A stretch of 64,000 nt of DNA from Alentia gelatinosa (taxonomy: Eukaryota; Annelida; Polychaeta; Phyllodocida; Polynoidae): contig OX465591.1 of assembly GCA_950022655.1 (NCBI GenBank), forward strand, positions 49,094,478 to 49,158,477. Reading direction: 5' to 3'. Below the pieces are notes generated by a model. It did not search any database. It was not told the DNA's origin and worked only from the letters and a program-made list of their open reading frames with translations. Within the stretch, counting starts at the first letter, position 1. Each line of letters opens with the position of its first letter. Below are positions 1-9,815 of this stretch, piece by piece. Position numbers and translations under genes: made by a program.

Positions 1-1269
1 TTAAAGCCCCTACGTCTAATCTCTTGCTCTCTCTTTAAGGTGAGCTCGTGGAGCTCACCCATTGTCTGTTTGGTGTATGGGTGGACCACTGGCTTACATT
101 TACTGGCTTCGGGATGATGTGAGTTGAAACATTCCTGACATCCGTGATGGATGCACCCCAACATTTCAAAGACTGTTTTCGATGCGTGACAGTATCCATC
201 AGCACTGTACCTACCAATTCTAAATTCCCCTGTCTCAGTATTTAACGCGTGTTGAATGGGTTGACCCCTGTTGTGGATGAGCCATTCCAACCACTGAATA
301 GCTATTTTTGAATAGTTCCTCCCAGACGCATAACCCGTGGTTGGAACTTTGCCTATGGGAGAGGAAACAAATTTCAGAGACTGCATTTCCCAGGATTTGT
401 TGTTTAATTCCCCTTCAGAAACCCATTCCCCATCTAAATCGAAAGATGTAGTCCCATCTACCCGAGTAGCAGCAATTGTTTTGGTTAAGCCAGAAGAGTG
501 CACTATGTGTGCAGTATGTTGTTCCTCCAAGTATTTGGTCTTGAAGATTTGCATACACATGGAGGCGATAGTGCAGCATTTAAAGGGGTCAACACCATTA
601 AGCTTTGTTTTCACTCCCTGTTCCCTGTCTTCTTCTTCTTCTACTTCCTCCTGCTCTTCCTCAACTGAATCTACAATCTCATTTGCAGGTTTCATTGTGA
701 CCTCTAGTGCAATCTTTCTAAAGGATAAACATGCCTCTCTCAAAATGGTAATGTCTGACTTACAGTAATCTCCCATTTCCCTACGAAAATCAAATTGAAC
801 CCCTGAAGTAATTTGCTCCTCATACCATTTCAAAAACTCTACCCTCCCTTTGATGGACATGGAATCTACCCCGTAATATCGCATGTCCAGTAGTGGTCCC
901 ACATAATTTTGATTCTCCTCTGAATTAAAGAAATGAGGAAAATAACCCTTCTTCAGCTCTCTGAGACCAAAAGCTTTTGGTAGTGCTGCCAATGCCATGG
1001 GCAGAAAGTTTAAAGAATCCAACACAGTGATGTTCAAACCTTTGACCACTCTCATAAACATGATCTTTGCTCCGTTGTATATGATGTTTTGCGGAGTCAC
1101 ACCCTATTTAATCAAGTAGGCCATGAGGAAATACCCATCGAACGATCTCATATTATGTGCAAAGACGGTCACATTCTTGTGATATAGACTAAACAACCAC
1201 TGACAAAAGTCGTTGTTGGTGTTTATGCCTTCAAATACTTTCTGCCGTTTACCACAACCATGACAGGGC
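1..1269 (-). pseudogene. PolB fragment, left copy of the duplication
   Basis: This is the left-hand duplicate of the polymerase segment described at 1104-3028, read on the minus strand. It runs from the exonuclease II region (near 1100-1160) through the exonuclease III region (near 770) and leaves the window before the polymerase motif A would be reached. Unlike the right copy it lacks the one-base insertion, so its frame continues through about position 810. A TAG stop between the exonuclease II motif and the following segment (near 1104) is shared by both copies, so it predates the duplication. The palm motifs B and C expected further downstream, if they exist, lie outside the window. Confidence 0.8.
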
Positions 1270-2582
1270 AGACAGGGAACAGGGCTTACCTCGGGTGTGC
1301 ACCACGTCCCCTCGAGAGCTCTCTTATCATCGGTACAGGTGCAAGGAGTGGTTTGCTCCCTATCCGCACACTCATGACAGAGTGGAAATTTCAACTTCCC
1401 ATTGGACCTATAAGGGAGTACAGGGTGATACAAACCCCTGGGAGGGAGAATGCTGACTTTAGCCAAGCCAAAGTACTGATCCAAGTCTTTAAAGTCACCC
1501 AGTATTATTTCGGGATGACCTACTGGGTACTTGCCGTACTTGTTCACGTAGGGGTAAAGTGAGGTGAAATCCACATAGGAGATTTTCTCCCCTTCAGCTG
1601 TTTTACTATACAGCTTGGCTGCATTGGTTCTCCCTCCAAAGAAAGAGTCTCGAGGATTCAGTCTCTCAGGAATCTCTAAGCCCTGGACGAAATCCTTCAC
1701 ACCGTTTAGGTTGGCCTTCAATTCCGCTCTGAATTTACGTTCCCAAATCGACTGGTAATTAAAGCCCCTACGTCTAATCTCTTGCTCTCTCTTTAAGGTG
1801 AGCTCGTGGAGCTCACCCATTGTCTGTTTGGTGTATGGGTGGACCACTGGCTTACATTTACTGGCTTCGGGATGATGTGAGTTGAAACATTCCTGACATC
1901 CGTGATGGATGCACCCCAACATTTCAAAGACTGTTTTCGATGCGTGACAGTATCCATCAGCACTGTACCTACCAATTCTAAATTCCCCTGTCTCAGTATT
2001 TAACGCGTGTTGAATGGGTTGACCCCTGTTGTGGATGAGCCATTCCAACCACTGAATAGCTATTTTTGAATAGTTCCTCCCAGACGCATAACCTGTGGTT
2101 GGAACTTTGCCTATGGGAGAGGAAACAAATTTCAGAGACTGCATTTCCCAGGATTTGTTGTTTAATTCCCCTTCAGAAACCCATTCCCCATCTAAATCGA
2201 AAGATGTAGTCCCATCTACCCGAGTAGCAGCAATTGTTTTGGTTAAGCCAGAAGAGTGCACTATGTGTGCAGTATGTTGTTCCTCCAAGTATTTGGTCTT
2301 GAAGATTTTCATACACATGGAGGCGATAGTGCAGCATTTAAAGGGGTCAAAACCATTAAGCTTTGTTTTCACTCCCTGAGGCCTGTCTTCTTCTTCTTCT
2401 ACTTTCTCCTGCTCTTCCTCAACTGAATCTACAATCTCGTTTGCAGGTTTCATTGTGACCTCTAGTGCAATCTTTCTAAAGGATAAACATGCCTCTCTCA
2501 AAATGGTAACGTCTGACTTACAGTAATCTCCCATTTCCCTACGAAAATCAAATTTTAACCCCTGAAGTAATTTGCTCCTCAT
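1104..2582 (-). pseudogene. Protein-primed family B DNA polymerase, exonuclease III to palm segment
   Basis: The 492-codon open stretch begins near the third exonuclease motif (YCKSDVTIL) and passes a cysteine-rich insert. It reaches polymerase motif A, seen as DFTSLYP about 340 residues in, and then a Cys-rich linker. After PCLP it does not continue to motif B. It jumps back into CHGCGKRQ and the exonuclease II motif HNMRSFDGYF, because of the tandem duplication, and stops. Motif A of this form together with the three exonuclease motifs is typical of the protein-primed PolB of Polinton/Maverick elements and related viruses. The product would lack a complete palm and should be inactive. It is separated from the upstream segment by a one-base frameshift near 2550. 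Confidence 0.85.
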
Positions 2583-2859
2583 ACCATTTCAAAAACTCTA
2601 CCCTCCCTTTGATGGACATGGAATCTACCCCGTAATATCGCATGTCCAGTAGTGGTCCCACATAATTTTGATTCTCCTCTGAATTAAAGAAATGAGGAAA
2701 ATAACCCTTCTTCAGCTCTCTGAGACCAAAAGCTTTTGGTAGTGCTGCCAATGCCATGGGCAGAAAGTTTAAAGAATCCAACACAGTGATGTTCAAACCT
2801 TTGACCACTCTCATAGACATGATCTTTGCTCCGTTGTATATGATGTTTTGCGGAGTCAC
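2548..2859 (-). pseudogene. PolB exonuclease middle segment
   Basis: This 103-codon segment continues in the same frame as the block upstream, from which it is separated by a single TAG. It shows LNITVLDSLNFLPM, a conserved exonuclease-domain stretch, and the Tyr-rich region that leads to exonuclease III. It ends at a premature TGA caused by one extra base in a T run near 2553. The equivalent place in the left duplicate (near 796-800) lacks that base. The break therefore happened after the duplication or was lost from the other copy. Confidence 0.8.
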
Positions 2860-2862
2860 ACC

Positions 2863-4122
2863 CTATTTAATCAAGTAGGCCATGAGGAAATACCCATCGA
2901 ACGATCTCATATTATGTACAAAGACGGTCACATTCTTGTGATATAGACTAAACAACCACTGACAAAAGTCGTTGTTGGTGTTTATGCCTTCAAATACTTT
3001 CTGCCGTTTACCACAACCATGACAGGGCTTCTGAATGTAGCGGCCAGATTTCTTGTCCTTCTTACCACAGTCAGAACAACGAGTGCCACACCCCTCACAG
3101 TCTTCGGCAATAGGTATCTCGTGGCATTGATCACAAGCGGTTTCAGCTACTGCAAAGTTAGCCCTGTGTTCCTTGGAACCACAAGAATTTCTATTGCAGT
3201 TAAGACACTTGCGACACATGATACACGGATCGTCCATACCCAAACACTTTCTACACCTTTCGTTATGTGGTGTATAACCTTGATCACAAGTGTAAGTTTC
3301 ACATTGTGTTGTCTCGTAATCAAAGAACACATAGGAAAACCTACCAGTATTTGTGTGAGGCTTTGATCTTTGATAACAAAGGTAGTTCTGGTCAAGGACA
3401 TATGTCCTACAGGTATTGCAATACCACTCACCACAACGATGTTTCTCTGGCTCTCTTTTCGACCGTTCTAGGACTCGTGAAGATTCCCAACATTTCCACC
3501 ACAATTGACACTCTGACCTCATGACATTAGCCAAGTTTTTCCTAGAGGTCTGTACCAAATGTTGCTGGAAACACTGCTCGTTTCTACATGTCATGTGGCA
3601 ATTAGTACAAAACTTTTCTCTACCCATCAGGCATCCGTCTGTTTTGCAAATGTTGCAGTAATAGGCACACATATGTTTGCTTTTAGAACTGTATGCCTTT
3701 TTACAAGTGTGACAAAAGTAGGTGACGGAAAGAAAACCAGTTATACTTCCTATAGTGTGAAAGTGTCCAATGTTTTCTATATGTTCTGATTCTATCAGAT
3801 ACAGATACAAGTGAGGCCAATTTTTGTTTTTACCTACCCTTATGAATCTGTTCTGATGTCTGGAACCGATAACTGATATGTTTACTTTCAAGACCTCTTC
3901 GAAAGCTGGAATATCCAACAAACTGCCTGGGCGATATGTGGGGACACACGCTAACTTGCAAATGGCAACTGCCAATGACTTTTGGTGGTTCCTAGAACGA
4001 TCTCGCATCTTGTTATAATATGATTCTGACACCTTTCCTACAGCCAATAATCTGTCTTCATGCTCTCTGGGTATGTGGGGTAGAGATTCTTCTAATCTAT
4101 TGTATCTATCTGTTTCTACCAC
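2863..4122 (-). pseudogene. PolB N-terminal domain, zinc-rich region and exonuclease I-II
   Basis: This 419-codon open frame has a long cysteine and histidine-rich region with many CxxC pairs (residues about 130-370). It contains the exonuclease I motif FFDYETTQ near residue 270 and the exonuclease II motif HNMRSFDGYF near the end. Cys-rich N-terminal regions before the exonuclease are common in Polinton and adintovirus-like PolB. It stops at a TAG directly after AYLIK; the frame stays open beyond that stop into the next segment. Its own first ATG is arbitrary, because the frame also stays open upstream past a TGA at 4135-4137. In-frame nonsense codons rather than intron signals separate these blocks, so the gene is decayed. 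Confidence 0.85.
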
Positions 4123-4134
4123 ATTTACTTTTGC

Positions 4135-4806
4135 TCATCCCATAGATATTGCTCTGGCTAAACACAAAACATCGTCGTTTACAATTTGGATGATCGATCT
4201 CTTTGTCTGAAGGCTATTGTTGTCCCCAAAGAGGACATTCAAGTAGGCCTTAGTCCCCCCACGAGGAACCTGAATTACACCAATGTCTATTCTAAAATTG
4301 TCATCTATCCCTAAATTTTCATTGCTATTTAATGTAGTTTCTATTTTCTCCATAATTCTTTGGGGTGTCAAGTCTCGTAATTTGACAAGAGATATGATGA
4401 TTGGATGATAAAGGCTACGATGGTGTATAACAACACGTCCCAGATCATCGGGCTGCATTCCAGCTGTCACATTTTCCAAAAGATCTTCAAACATCTAAAA
4501 AAATGCCCTATACAAATCACCAACCCTTCTCCCTTGCCATTGTTCGTTGAAATTCACCTCGTAAGTGGTGTCAACCGCCCTGGTTCTAAACTCTCTCACA
4601 CTCCGTATATGAAATCTATAGGGGTTCTCACCTTGTTGTTGTTGTTGCGCTGGATCCGGCTGTGCCTGATCCCTCTCTGCTAGACCCGGTTGTGCTTGAT
4701 CCCCCCTGGCTGGACCCGGCTGCTGATGACCGGCTTGGGCTGGACCGGGCTGGGTTGGCTCCTCATCAGCACCATTGAGAAAATAGTCCACCACGTCCTC
4801 CGCATC
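4135..4806 (-). pseudogene. PolB N-terminal extension with Pro/Gln-rich linker
   Basis: Two open stretches in one frame (4495-4806 and 4135-4494) are separated by a single TAG. The first begins at a likely 3' splice site (ATTGTAG before position 4806) and is rich in Pro, Gln and Ala through a short repeat built on QPGPA. The second contains VRVVI-like and VPRGG motifs that resemble the conserved segment found ahead of PolB in many Polinton-type elements. That family match is from memory of the family and needs a profile search. A TGA then separates it from the zinc-rich region. Confidence 0.7.
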
Positions 4807-4927
4807 CTACAATGATTAGACAATTAAGCATTAATTATAAAAATGATGAGACTTAGTGTTGCTATAAAAATGATGAGACATAGTGTTGTTATAAAACAAT
4901 GTTATAATAAAAAACCAAAATACTCAC

Positions 4928-5564
4928 ATCAGCTTGCCATTGTATAGGATGGTACGTCTTTTGTCGCTTAACACAACTTCGTCCAGGGAACTGCTTCTTT
5001 TCATAGACTGTAAAGAGAAAAGGTCATGCTGTAATTGTATGTACAAATTCAGATATACATATTACATTAGACTCACACATTCCTACAATTTTTTGTAAAT
5101 AACTCAAATACTTACAGGGCTCTGACTGGAGGTTGCTTGTTGTAGCCCACTGGGTCCTGGTTGAGCAGTTTGCTGGGCAGGCCATTCTGTAGCATTTAGA
5201 ATGCTTTGCACCTCGTCAGGACTCACCATAGGCAACTAAATACATAAAAACACTGTGTTAATGGCATCACCATCTACGGTCTATTTATAAATATATGAAT
5301 TTATATATATATATCCCCAACCTTAGAATCTGGATAGTTTAACCTTAGTTTATAAACATTACTTACTTCATCATTTTCTATGTCCTGCAACAACTGTCTC
5401 AAGGCGTCATCTTCCATATAGGCCATCTAGAAAATGACAAGGATATAAATAAATAGAGGCTGACTGAGCATACATGTATGGAAATAACAGCAATGACATT
5501 TTATAGGTCAGAAAAAAGAGATACATAGACTCCTCACCTTATTCACAGCCTCAATATCCTCAAT
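4928..5564 (-). CDS. Candidate 5' exons of the PolB gene
   Basis: Four short open segments on the minus strand are bounded by good splice signals. They are 5538-5564 (27 nt), 5367-5426 (60 nt, acidic, starting with ATG right after TTCTAG), 5116-5235 (120 nt, Gln-rich) and 4928-5007 (80 nt). Each is followed by GTAAGT, GTGAGT or GTGAGG and preceded by AG after a T-rich or TG-rich tract. The first three join in one frame. The 80-nt exon is open in two frames, and only one of these would match the exon starting at 4806, so either a base has been lost or a splice site differs. The introns are 100-200 bp. This is inference from splice consensus; no protein family is recognised. Confidence 0.5.
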
Positions 5565-5569
5565 CTATC

Positions 5570-6170
5570 CACACACACACACAGTGGTGAGTATTCAGTC
5601 CAGTCTGCCAGCAGTGTGCTCTGTATGCAATCCTGGTCTGAACTGATGACTGTCCTCTGACCTGTACCCCCTTTTGTACCCTCCCAAACCAATCATGTTA
5701 TGACATCTGTGTCCTTTCATCTTCCCCTACAGTATTGATTATGACAACACAGTACACTTGTCAGTGTGTAGCAAATCCGTTTTTTAATTAACATTAGACA
5801 ACCTACAGAATCCACTATCATTTCACAGAGTACTTGGGTACAGAAATGCCATATTGTCTGTCTGAAATTCCGTTTAAAAAAAAATTAATATCAGATAAAC
5901 TACAGAGTACTTGAGTACAGAGTACTTGAGTACAGAAACGCCATACTGTCTGTCTACACTCATCCCATACACAGGGAGTAAGGGGGATTAAATTGAAGCT
6001 GATGTGACAGTTGGTGTTTCTTCAATATGTTGATTTTGTTTGACTGATTTAAACTGAATTTAGAACACTGATATTATTTCTTACTTTTTTTCTGTGTATT
6101 AAAACAGAACTTTTTATATTAATTTGATATGAGGGATTAAAAAAGTGACACTGACACTAATCCCCTACCC
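5570..6170. other. Non-coding interval with short GAGTACTTG repeats
   Basis: No convincing open frame is present. A short CA tract lies near 5570. The phrase AGAGTACTTG(A/G)GTACAGAAA recurs at about 5826, 5905 and 5920 with GCCATA(C/T)TGTCTGTCT following, which gives a small duplicated block at 5825-5960. Similar CAAGTACC phrases fill the repeat at 13.4-14.0 kb, so both may be subterminal sequence of the same element family. Confidence 0.5.
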
Positions 6171-6172
6171 CC

Positions 6173-6179
6173 TATATAT
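6173..6179 (+). promoter_or_regulatory. TATA-like box
   Basis: TATATAT follows a C-rich stretch and lies about 110 bp before the ATG at 6288. A start of transcription near 6200-6210 would place a three-unit repeat in the 5' leader. This is a motif-level call only. Confidence 0.35.
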
Positions 6180-6204
6180 GCCTTAAGAGGCGCCTCTCTC
6201 TTTC

Positions 6205-6285
6205 CATGCTTCATTTCCATCTCCAGCACCAGCAACTTCATTTCCATCTCCAGCACAAGCAACTTCATTTCCATCTCCACTATCA
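6205..6285 (+). repeat. Three-copy 27-bp repeat in a 5' leader
   Basis: CTTCATTTCCATCTCCAGCA recurs three times with a period of 27 bp and stops just before the ATG at 6288. On the reverse strand it reads as a GDGNEVA peptide repeat, but that frame has no other support. Confidence 0.7.
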
Positions 6286-6287
6286 AC

Positions 6288-6951
6288 ATGGCATGTATAT
6301 TTTATGACGATCTTAATGCCCCTTTCACCACATTGGCATTTGAAGAATGGGTTCACCCTTTCTGTCAATGGATAACTGAACTTGGGTTGTTCAGTGAGGA
6401 ATGTGAACACAATAAGTGGGAAGTTTTGCGGCTTAGAATTAGATTCTTCCTGAAATATTCACCAAAAATCAATGTATTTGGCTTTTGGTTCGATGAAGTG
6501 GATCTGCATATCGAGCAGCTTAATATTTACTGTAAATCCATGAAGAGCATTTTAAGGTACTATGACACTTTGGAAAGAGATTACGGCATTAGTTATGTTG
6601 CTAAAGACTGGGAGAAGAAAGCGGCAAGAAAGATATTGAAAAAAACATCATGTGCGTGCGTTCCAACTGGATCTATCTAGGATGTGCAAGAAAGTAATAT
6701 GCACACAACTAGAAAATGTCGCATGCAAGAAGGCTCAAGAAAGTTCACATTGCTTCATAATGTCCTCCCAAGCCAGGTTCAATGTGAACCATCTAGAGAT
6801 CCCACATACACTAAAGGAATACCTGAAACATCCTTCATATGAGTATAGATTGCAACTCCCACGACCGATATGCCTCATTATTGAATGGTTTGCAAGAGAA
6901 AATGAACATCAAGAACCCTGGGAGGACTTCATCACAAACAAGAACCTCTAA
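6288..6951 (+). CDS. Unrecognised protein, reading frame broken near 6652-6680
   Basis: An ATG in context CAACATGG opens a 130-codon frame (6288-6680) rich in Trp, Phe and Tyr. A second frame then runs from about 6652 to a stop at 6949-6951. Both halves have ordinary protein-like composition and abut with a 29-bp overlap, so one gene of about 220 residues with a single-base shift is the simplest reading. A short unseen intron is an alternative. Just after the stop, CGTAAGTAC is a good splice donor. I recognise no family, and there is no signal peptide or membrane segment. The gene lies between the PolB 5' exons and the element end, divergent from PolB, which suggests element cargo. Confidence 0.5.
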
Positions 6952-7159
6952 CGTAAGTACATTTTAACACTATGAAATAATAATAATAATAATCACCCAA
7001 TACTACCCCCCTGTTTAGCATGTAAAGGAAGCTGTATTACCAATACTGTTTATACTGGATTGTTCCATGTATCAGTATGTTGCTCATAATCATTATTATA
7101 AAGGTCAGCGAAACATTTAGAGATACATAGCCCCATTTATATACCCACTACTTTTAATT

Positions 7160-7310
7160 AAAACTGGTGGAAGTGGGTGGGTGGGTGTGTGTGTGCGCCG
7201 ACATAGCACATGTGTTCACCATGCATTGGGGTGGAGGGGTAGGTGGACATTGGTACGGCGTGCAAGGGGTAGGGGTAGGGGGGGGTGGGGGGTAGGTGAG
7301 TGGAGGGGAG
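7160..7310 (+). other. G-rich stretch with quadruplex potential
   Basis: The plus strand carries a long run of G-tracts, with several separated by single T or TA (about 7265-7300), just upstream of the membrane-protein gene. Four or more runs of at least three G with short loops are visible. A TG-rich stretch (7165-7195) precedes it. No coding function is apparent between 6952 and 7344. Confidence 0.5.
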
Positions 7311-7344
7311 CTGTCACTAAAGACACGGCCTCCACTGAAGCATC

Positions 7345-7935
7345 ATGTGGTTTTGTCTCTTCATCCTTTTACCCTGTGTGTTCCTGACCTGTGATGGATA
7401 CAAGTGTGGAGGAAACTGTGAGTGTATCAGGGAGAGGCACCTTATTACTTGTGCCTATAGGAATTTACGGACATTTCCCCACTTCCCTAAGGACCCTGTG
7501 TTCACAAGGCTGGATTTGTCCTATAATCGGAGTACACAGTACCCTGGTGTGGAACAGCTTAGACAGTTTGCCTACATTGATCTCCGTGCTAATCCCTTAA
7601 GCTGTACAAACATAACCGCCCAAATTAAGAGGGTTGTCATACAGGACTCTTGTGCTTTAGATGATGACATAGGCTTTAATACTACTGGAGTAACAAACCC
7701 TGGTAGTGCAAACAGGAAGCATGTAAAGGAATCTGTATTACCTATACTTTATCCACCATCGGCGCCATCAGTAGATTCTACACCCATAATCACTGTAGCT
7801 ATATCCAGTGTATCTAGTCTTGTTGGACTTGCTGTGTTTGCCTCTATTTGCATTGGTATATATGTAAAGAAGAGGGCACGTTATGAAGACAGGGATAGTA
7901 TTACCAGTTCCAATGTTTCTTTATCCTACCCCTAA
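7345..7935 (+). CDS. Small leucine-rich-repeat type I membrane protein
   Basis: The 196-residue product begins with a hydrophobic signal peptide (MWFCLFILLPCVFLTC). It then has a cysteine-rich LRR N-cap (pattern CxxxCxC..C), one or two LRR units with LDLSYN and IDLRANPL, and a capping cysteine. A Thr/Ser/Pro stalk precedes a transmembrane helix (about residues 149-172, IITVAISSVSSLVGLAVFAS) and a short basic cytoplasmic tail. The LRR array is very short, as in small LRR ligand or receptor fragments. The last codons (SLSYP and stop) are written by the terminus of a dispersed repeat module that begins at 7921, so the native C-terminus may have been lost. The gene sits between PolB and the element end, so it may be captured cargo or a host gene piece. 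Confidence 0.7.
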   Translation: MWFCLFILLPCVFLTCDGYKCGGNCECIRERHLITCAYRNLRTFPHFPKDPVFTRLDLSYNRSTQYPGVEQLRQFAYIDLRANPLSCTNITAQIKRVVIQDSCALDDDIGFNTTGVTNPGSANRKHVKESVLPILYPPSAPSVDSTPIITVAISSVSSLVGLAVFASICIGIYVKKRARYEDRDSITSSNVSLSYP

Positions 7936-7951
7936 TAAAAAAACCGCCATA
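7919..7951. repeat. Isolated end of the TTTATCCTACCCC module
   Basis: TTTATCCTACCCCTAATAAA followed by a CGCCATAGA stretch is the same module end seen near 17.98, 26.90, 27.57 and 32.05 kb. Here only about 32 bp remain. It abuts directly the point where the inverted repeat begins (7952). The junction suggests that an insertion or deletion mediated by the module removed the 5' part of the next gene. Confidence 0.7.
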
Positions 7952-8257
7952 GATACTATGGTGAAGGCTAACTGCTTTGGCTGTGTGAATGACAAGGACA
8001 GTCAAAGGGATCACATGGAGTTTGGCTGTTTAGATGAAAAAGATGTGTTGATAGAAATGTATGGAAACAGCTGCCATAAGGCATTGAGAGTTGCACAGTT
8101 TAAGCATGCACTCCACACCATGTGTTTAGAGTTTAAAGTTGCCAATGATCAATCAGCAGAGTCCATTGCTGACTTTTTGAAGGAAGTTAGTTATGTAGAT
8201 GTGCTGTACATGGACAAACCATTGGTATATGAATATAACAAGATAAATGGATTGTGA
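7952..8257 (+). pseudogene. 3' fragment of the element-end gene (101 codons)
   Basis: This fragment is essentially identical, in inverted orientation, to the last 101 codons of the gene at 12221-13282. The open frame starting at 7883 is a chimera whose first codons belong to the previous gene and to the repeat end. A poly(A) signal AATAAA lies at 8263-8268. The loss of the 5' part coincides with the module end at 7951. Confidence 0.85.
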
Positions 8258-8410
8258 TATATAATAAATTACACAAAATGTACATTTGAACAAACATTTA
8301 TTGCTAATAAAACATTGAACATGATAAACTCTTGTCTTTTGAATTATCAATCATCATAAAAAAATGGATACAATTACTGTGTAGCAAATCCTATGTCTCA
8401 CATTAACAGA

Positions 8411-8845
8411 GATATAGCCCAAAGTGTAAATACCCCTTTTAGTCTGGTTCCAGGCCGGTTTCACACCAGTTTATCATGAAGAGCACGTCTCCATTAGTAT
8501 ACGTTTAAAATCTGGTGCAGATCAGACCATTATTAACCGAGATATAGCCCAAAGTGTAAATACCCCTTTTAGTCTGGTTCCAGGCCGGTTTCACACCAGT
8601 TTATCATGAAGAGCACGTCTCCATTAGTATACGTTTAAAATCTGGTGCAGATCGGACCATTATTAAACGAGATATAGCCAAAAGTGTAAATACCCCTATA
8701 CTCCACAGTGTAAATACCCTTTTGTCTGGTTCCAGGCCAGTTTCACACCAATTTATCATGAAGAGCACGTCTTCATTAGTATATGTCTAAAATCTGGTGC
8801 AGATTGGACCATTATTAATTGAGATATAGCCAAAAGTGTAAAAAT
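8411..8845. repeat. 130-bp tandem repeat within the element end
   Basis: GATATAGCC starts units at 8411, 8541, 8671 and 8823, so the period is 130 bp for three units. The third unit is lengthened by a partial copy of the AGTGTAAATACCCC phrase. The same array occurs inverted at about 11640-12070. Subterminal direct repeats like these are frequent in large DNA transposons and may bind the integrase or the replication protein; that role is inference. Confidence 0.8.
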
Positions 8846-9400
8846 GCCTATACCCCACAGTGACGATACCGCATCGTCGGTATCGCGACGATACCGCGGC
8901 ATTGGTAGAGCACTCATTTCACACTGTTAAGGTGACCTAGTCAAGTATTAATAGAAACATATAGACATAGCATTGACAATGATAAAGAGATTTATTAGTT
9001 CCAACTTCTGCCACCAGAGGACATCACAATCTGATTTAAAATAACTTTGATGAAAGGTGAGACAAACCTGTGAAAAACATCAATTAAAAACAATTGAAAA
9101 TTATAAAACCTTTATAGATCATTGTAAAAAGTTCATGTGGTTATATCTTATTTGTTTGGAATTTAAGATAGTATTATTTTCAAAAATATCATGTAAACAC
9201 CACTTTGTAGTGTATCATGTTATTCATAAAGCTATGGGTAAATATGCTTCATAATATGAAGAAAGAAGAGGTGTGTTCACCACGTATGTGGTCGGGTGTA
9301 TCACATAGCTGATACGCCCCTGAACAAAGGGAAATTTTTCAATTTTTTATCTAACCAATGCCAGGTACTGCCGGTCAGGTCTTATATAGAACTGTATCAA

Positions 9401-9519
9401 GAATCGTATAAATAGACAATACTCCACGAGTTTGGCTGGACCGCAATTGTCATCGAGGCAAAGCCGAGTGAAGATTATGGCACAGTCAAACGAGTGGAGT
9501 ATTGTGTATTTTACGATTC
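9401..9519. repeat. Long imperfect palindrome A
   Basis: The left arm (9401-9438) and right arm (9483-9519) are inverted complements at about 85 percent and share the CAATACTCCAC core. The unpaired centre contains CGAGGCAAAGCCGAGTG. The palindrome is followed by TTTATCTTACCC at 9536-9547, a diverged form of the module end seen elsewhere. Confidence 0.8.
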
Positions 9520-9639
9520 GAGTGCGGTTCTGGATTTATCTTACCCTTTTTTTATAGTTAAATAACATCACAACATTAGAATACTCAGAATGTACTTAGC
9601 AAATCCCTTGGCGTAGTATTGTAACTTTACCAGGGTGAT

Positions 9640-9815
9640 CGTTGAGTATATTTTTCTAATGTTATTCCTATGGCTAAACTTGTACCAGGGGTGAGATAAT
9701 GCTCCTTACTACACTCGGCTATGCTTCGTGTAGTAATACGCGACCTTCCTGTCGTGGCATAAACATTGTCAAGTCTAACTCTCGTTTGGTTTCTACTAAT
9801 TACCAGCACCACCCC
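9640..9815. repeat. Half palindrome B joined to a TATCTCACCCC module end
   Basis: On the minus strand this reads as one arm (AACCAAACGAGAGTTAGAC) and the centre (TACTACACGAAGCATAGCCG) of the palindrome at 17633-17778. It is then cut and joined to TTATCTCACCCCTGGTA at about 9697-9680. The second arm is missing, so it is a truncated or recombined copy. Confidence 0.7.

Larger units (their letters stand above)
1..3028. repeat. Tandem duplication inside the PolB gene (period about 1758 bp)
   Basis: Bases 1-1269 are an almost exact copy of bases 1759-3028, so this is a head-to-tail duplication whose left copy is cut by the window edge. The copies diverge abruptly after the shared stretch that ends CCATGACAGGG. 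Differences are few: a single-base insertion near 2553 in the right copy only, a small change near 620 versus 2380, and scattered substitutions. The duplicated unit covers the second half of the exonuclease domain and the start of the polymerase domain. High identity implies a recent event. An assembly artefact is possible but the scattered differences argue against it. Confidence 0.9.
7952..9371. repeat. Left inverted copy of a transposon end (1.42 kb)
   Basis: Bases 7952-9371 match the reverse complement of 11106-12526 almost base for base. The left boundary lies inside a gene. The right boundary falls at GGTACT-GC, so the element terminus is probably the CT at 9369. Reading outward in, that gives AGTACCTGGC as the start of the terminal repeat, and Polintons characteristically start with AG. 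The arm contains the gene fragment, a 130-bp tandem repeat and a short self-complementary block (CGATACCGC repeats, 8862-8899). Confidence 0.85.

Noticed and set aside
337..768. Open frame on the plus strand opposite the polymerase fragment, and its duplicate at 2095-2379
   Set aside because: It is antisense to a recognisable polymerase segment on the minus strand, and has no family signal of its own.
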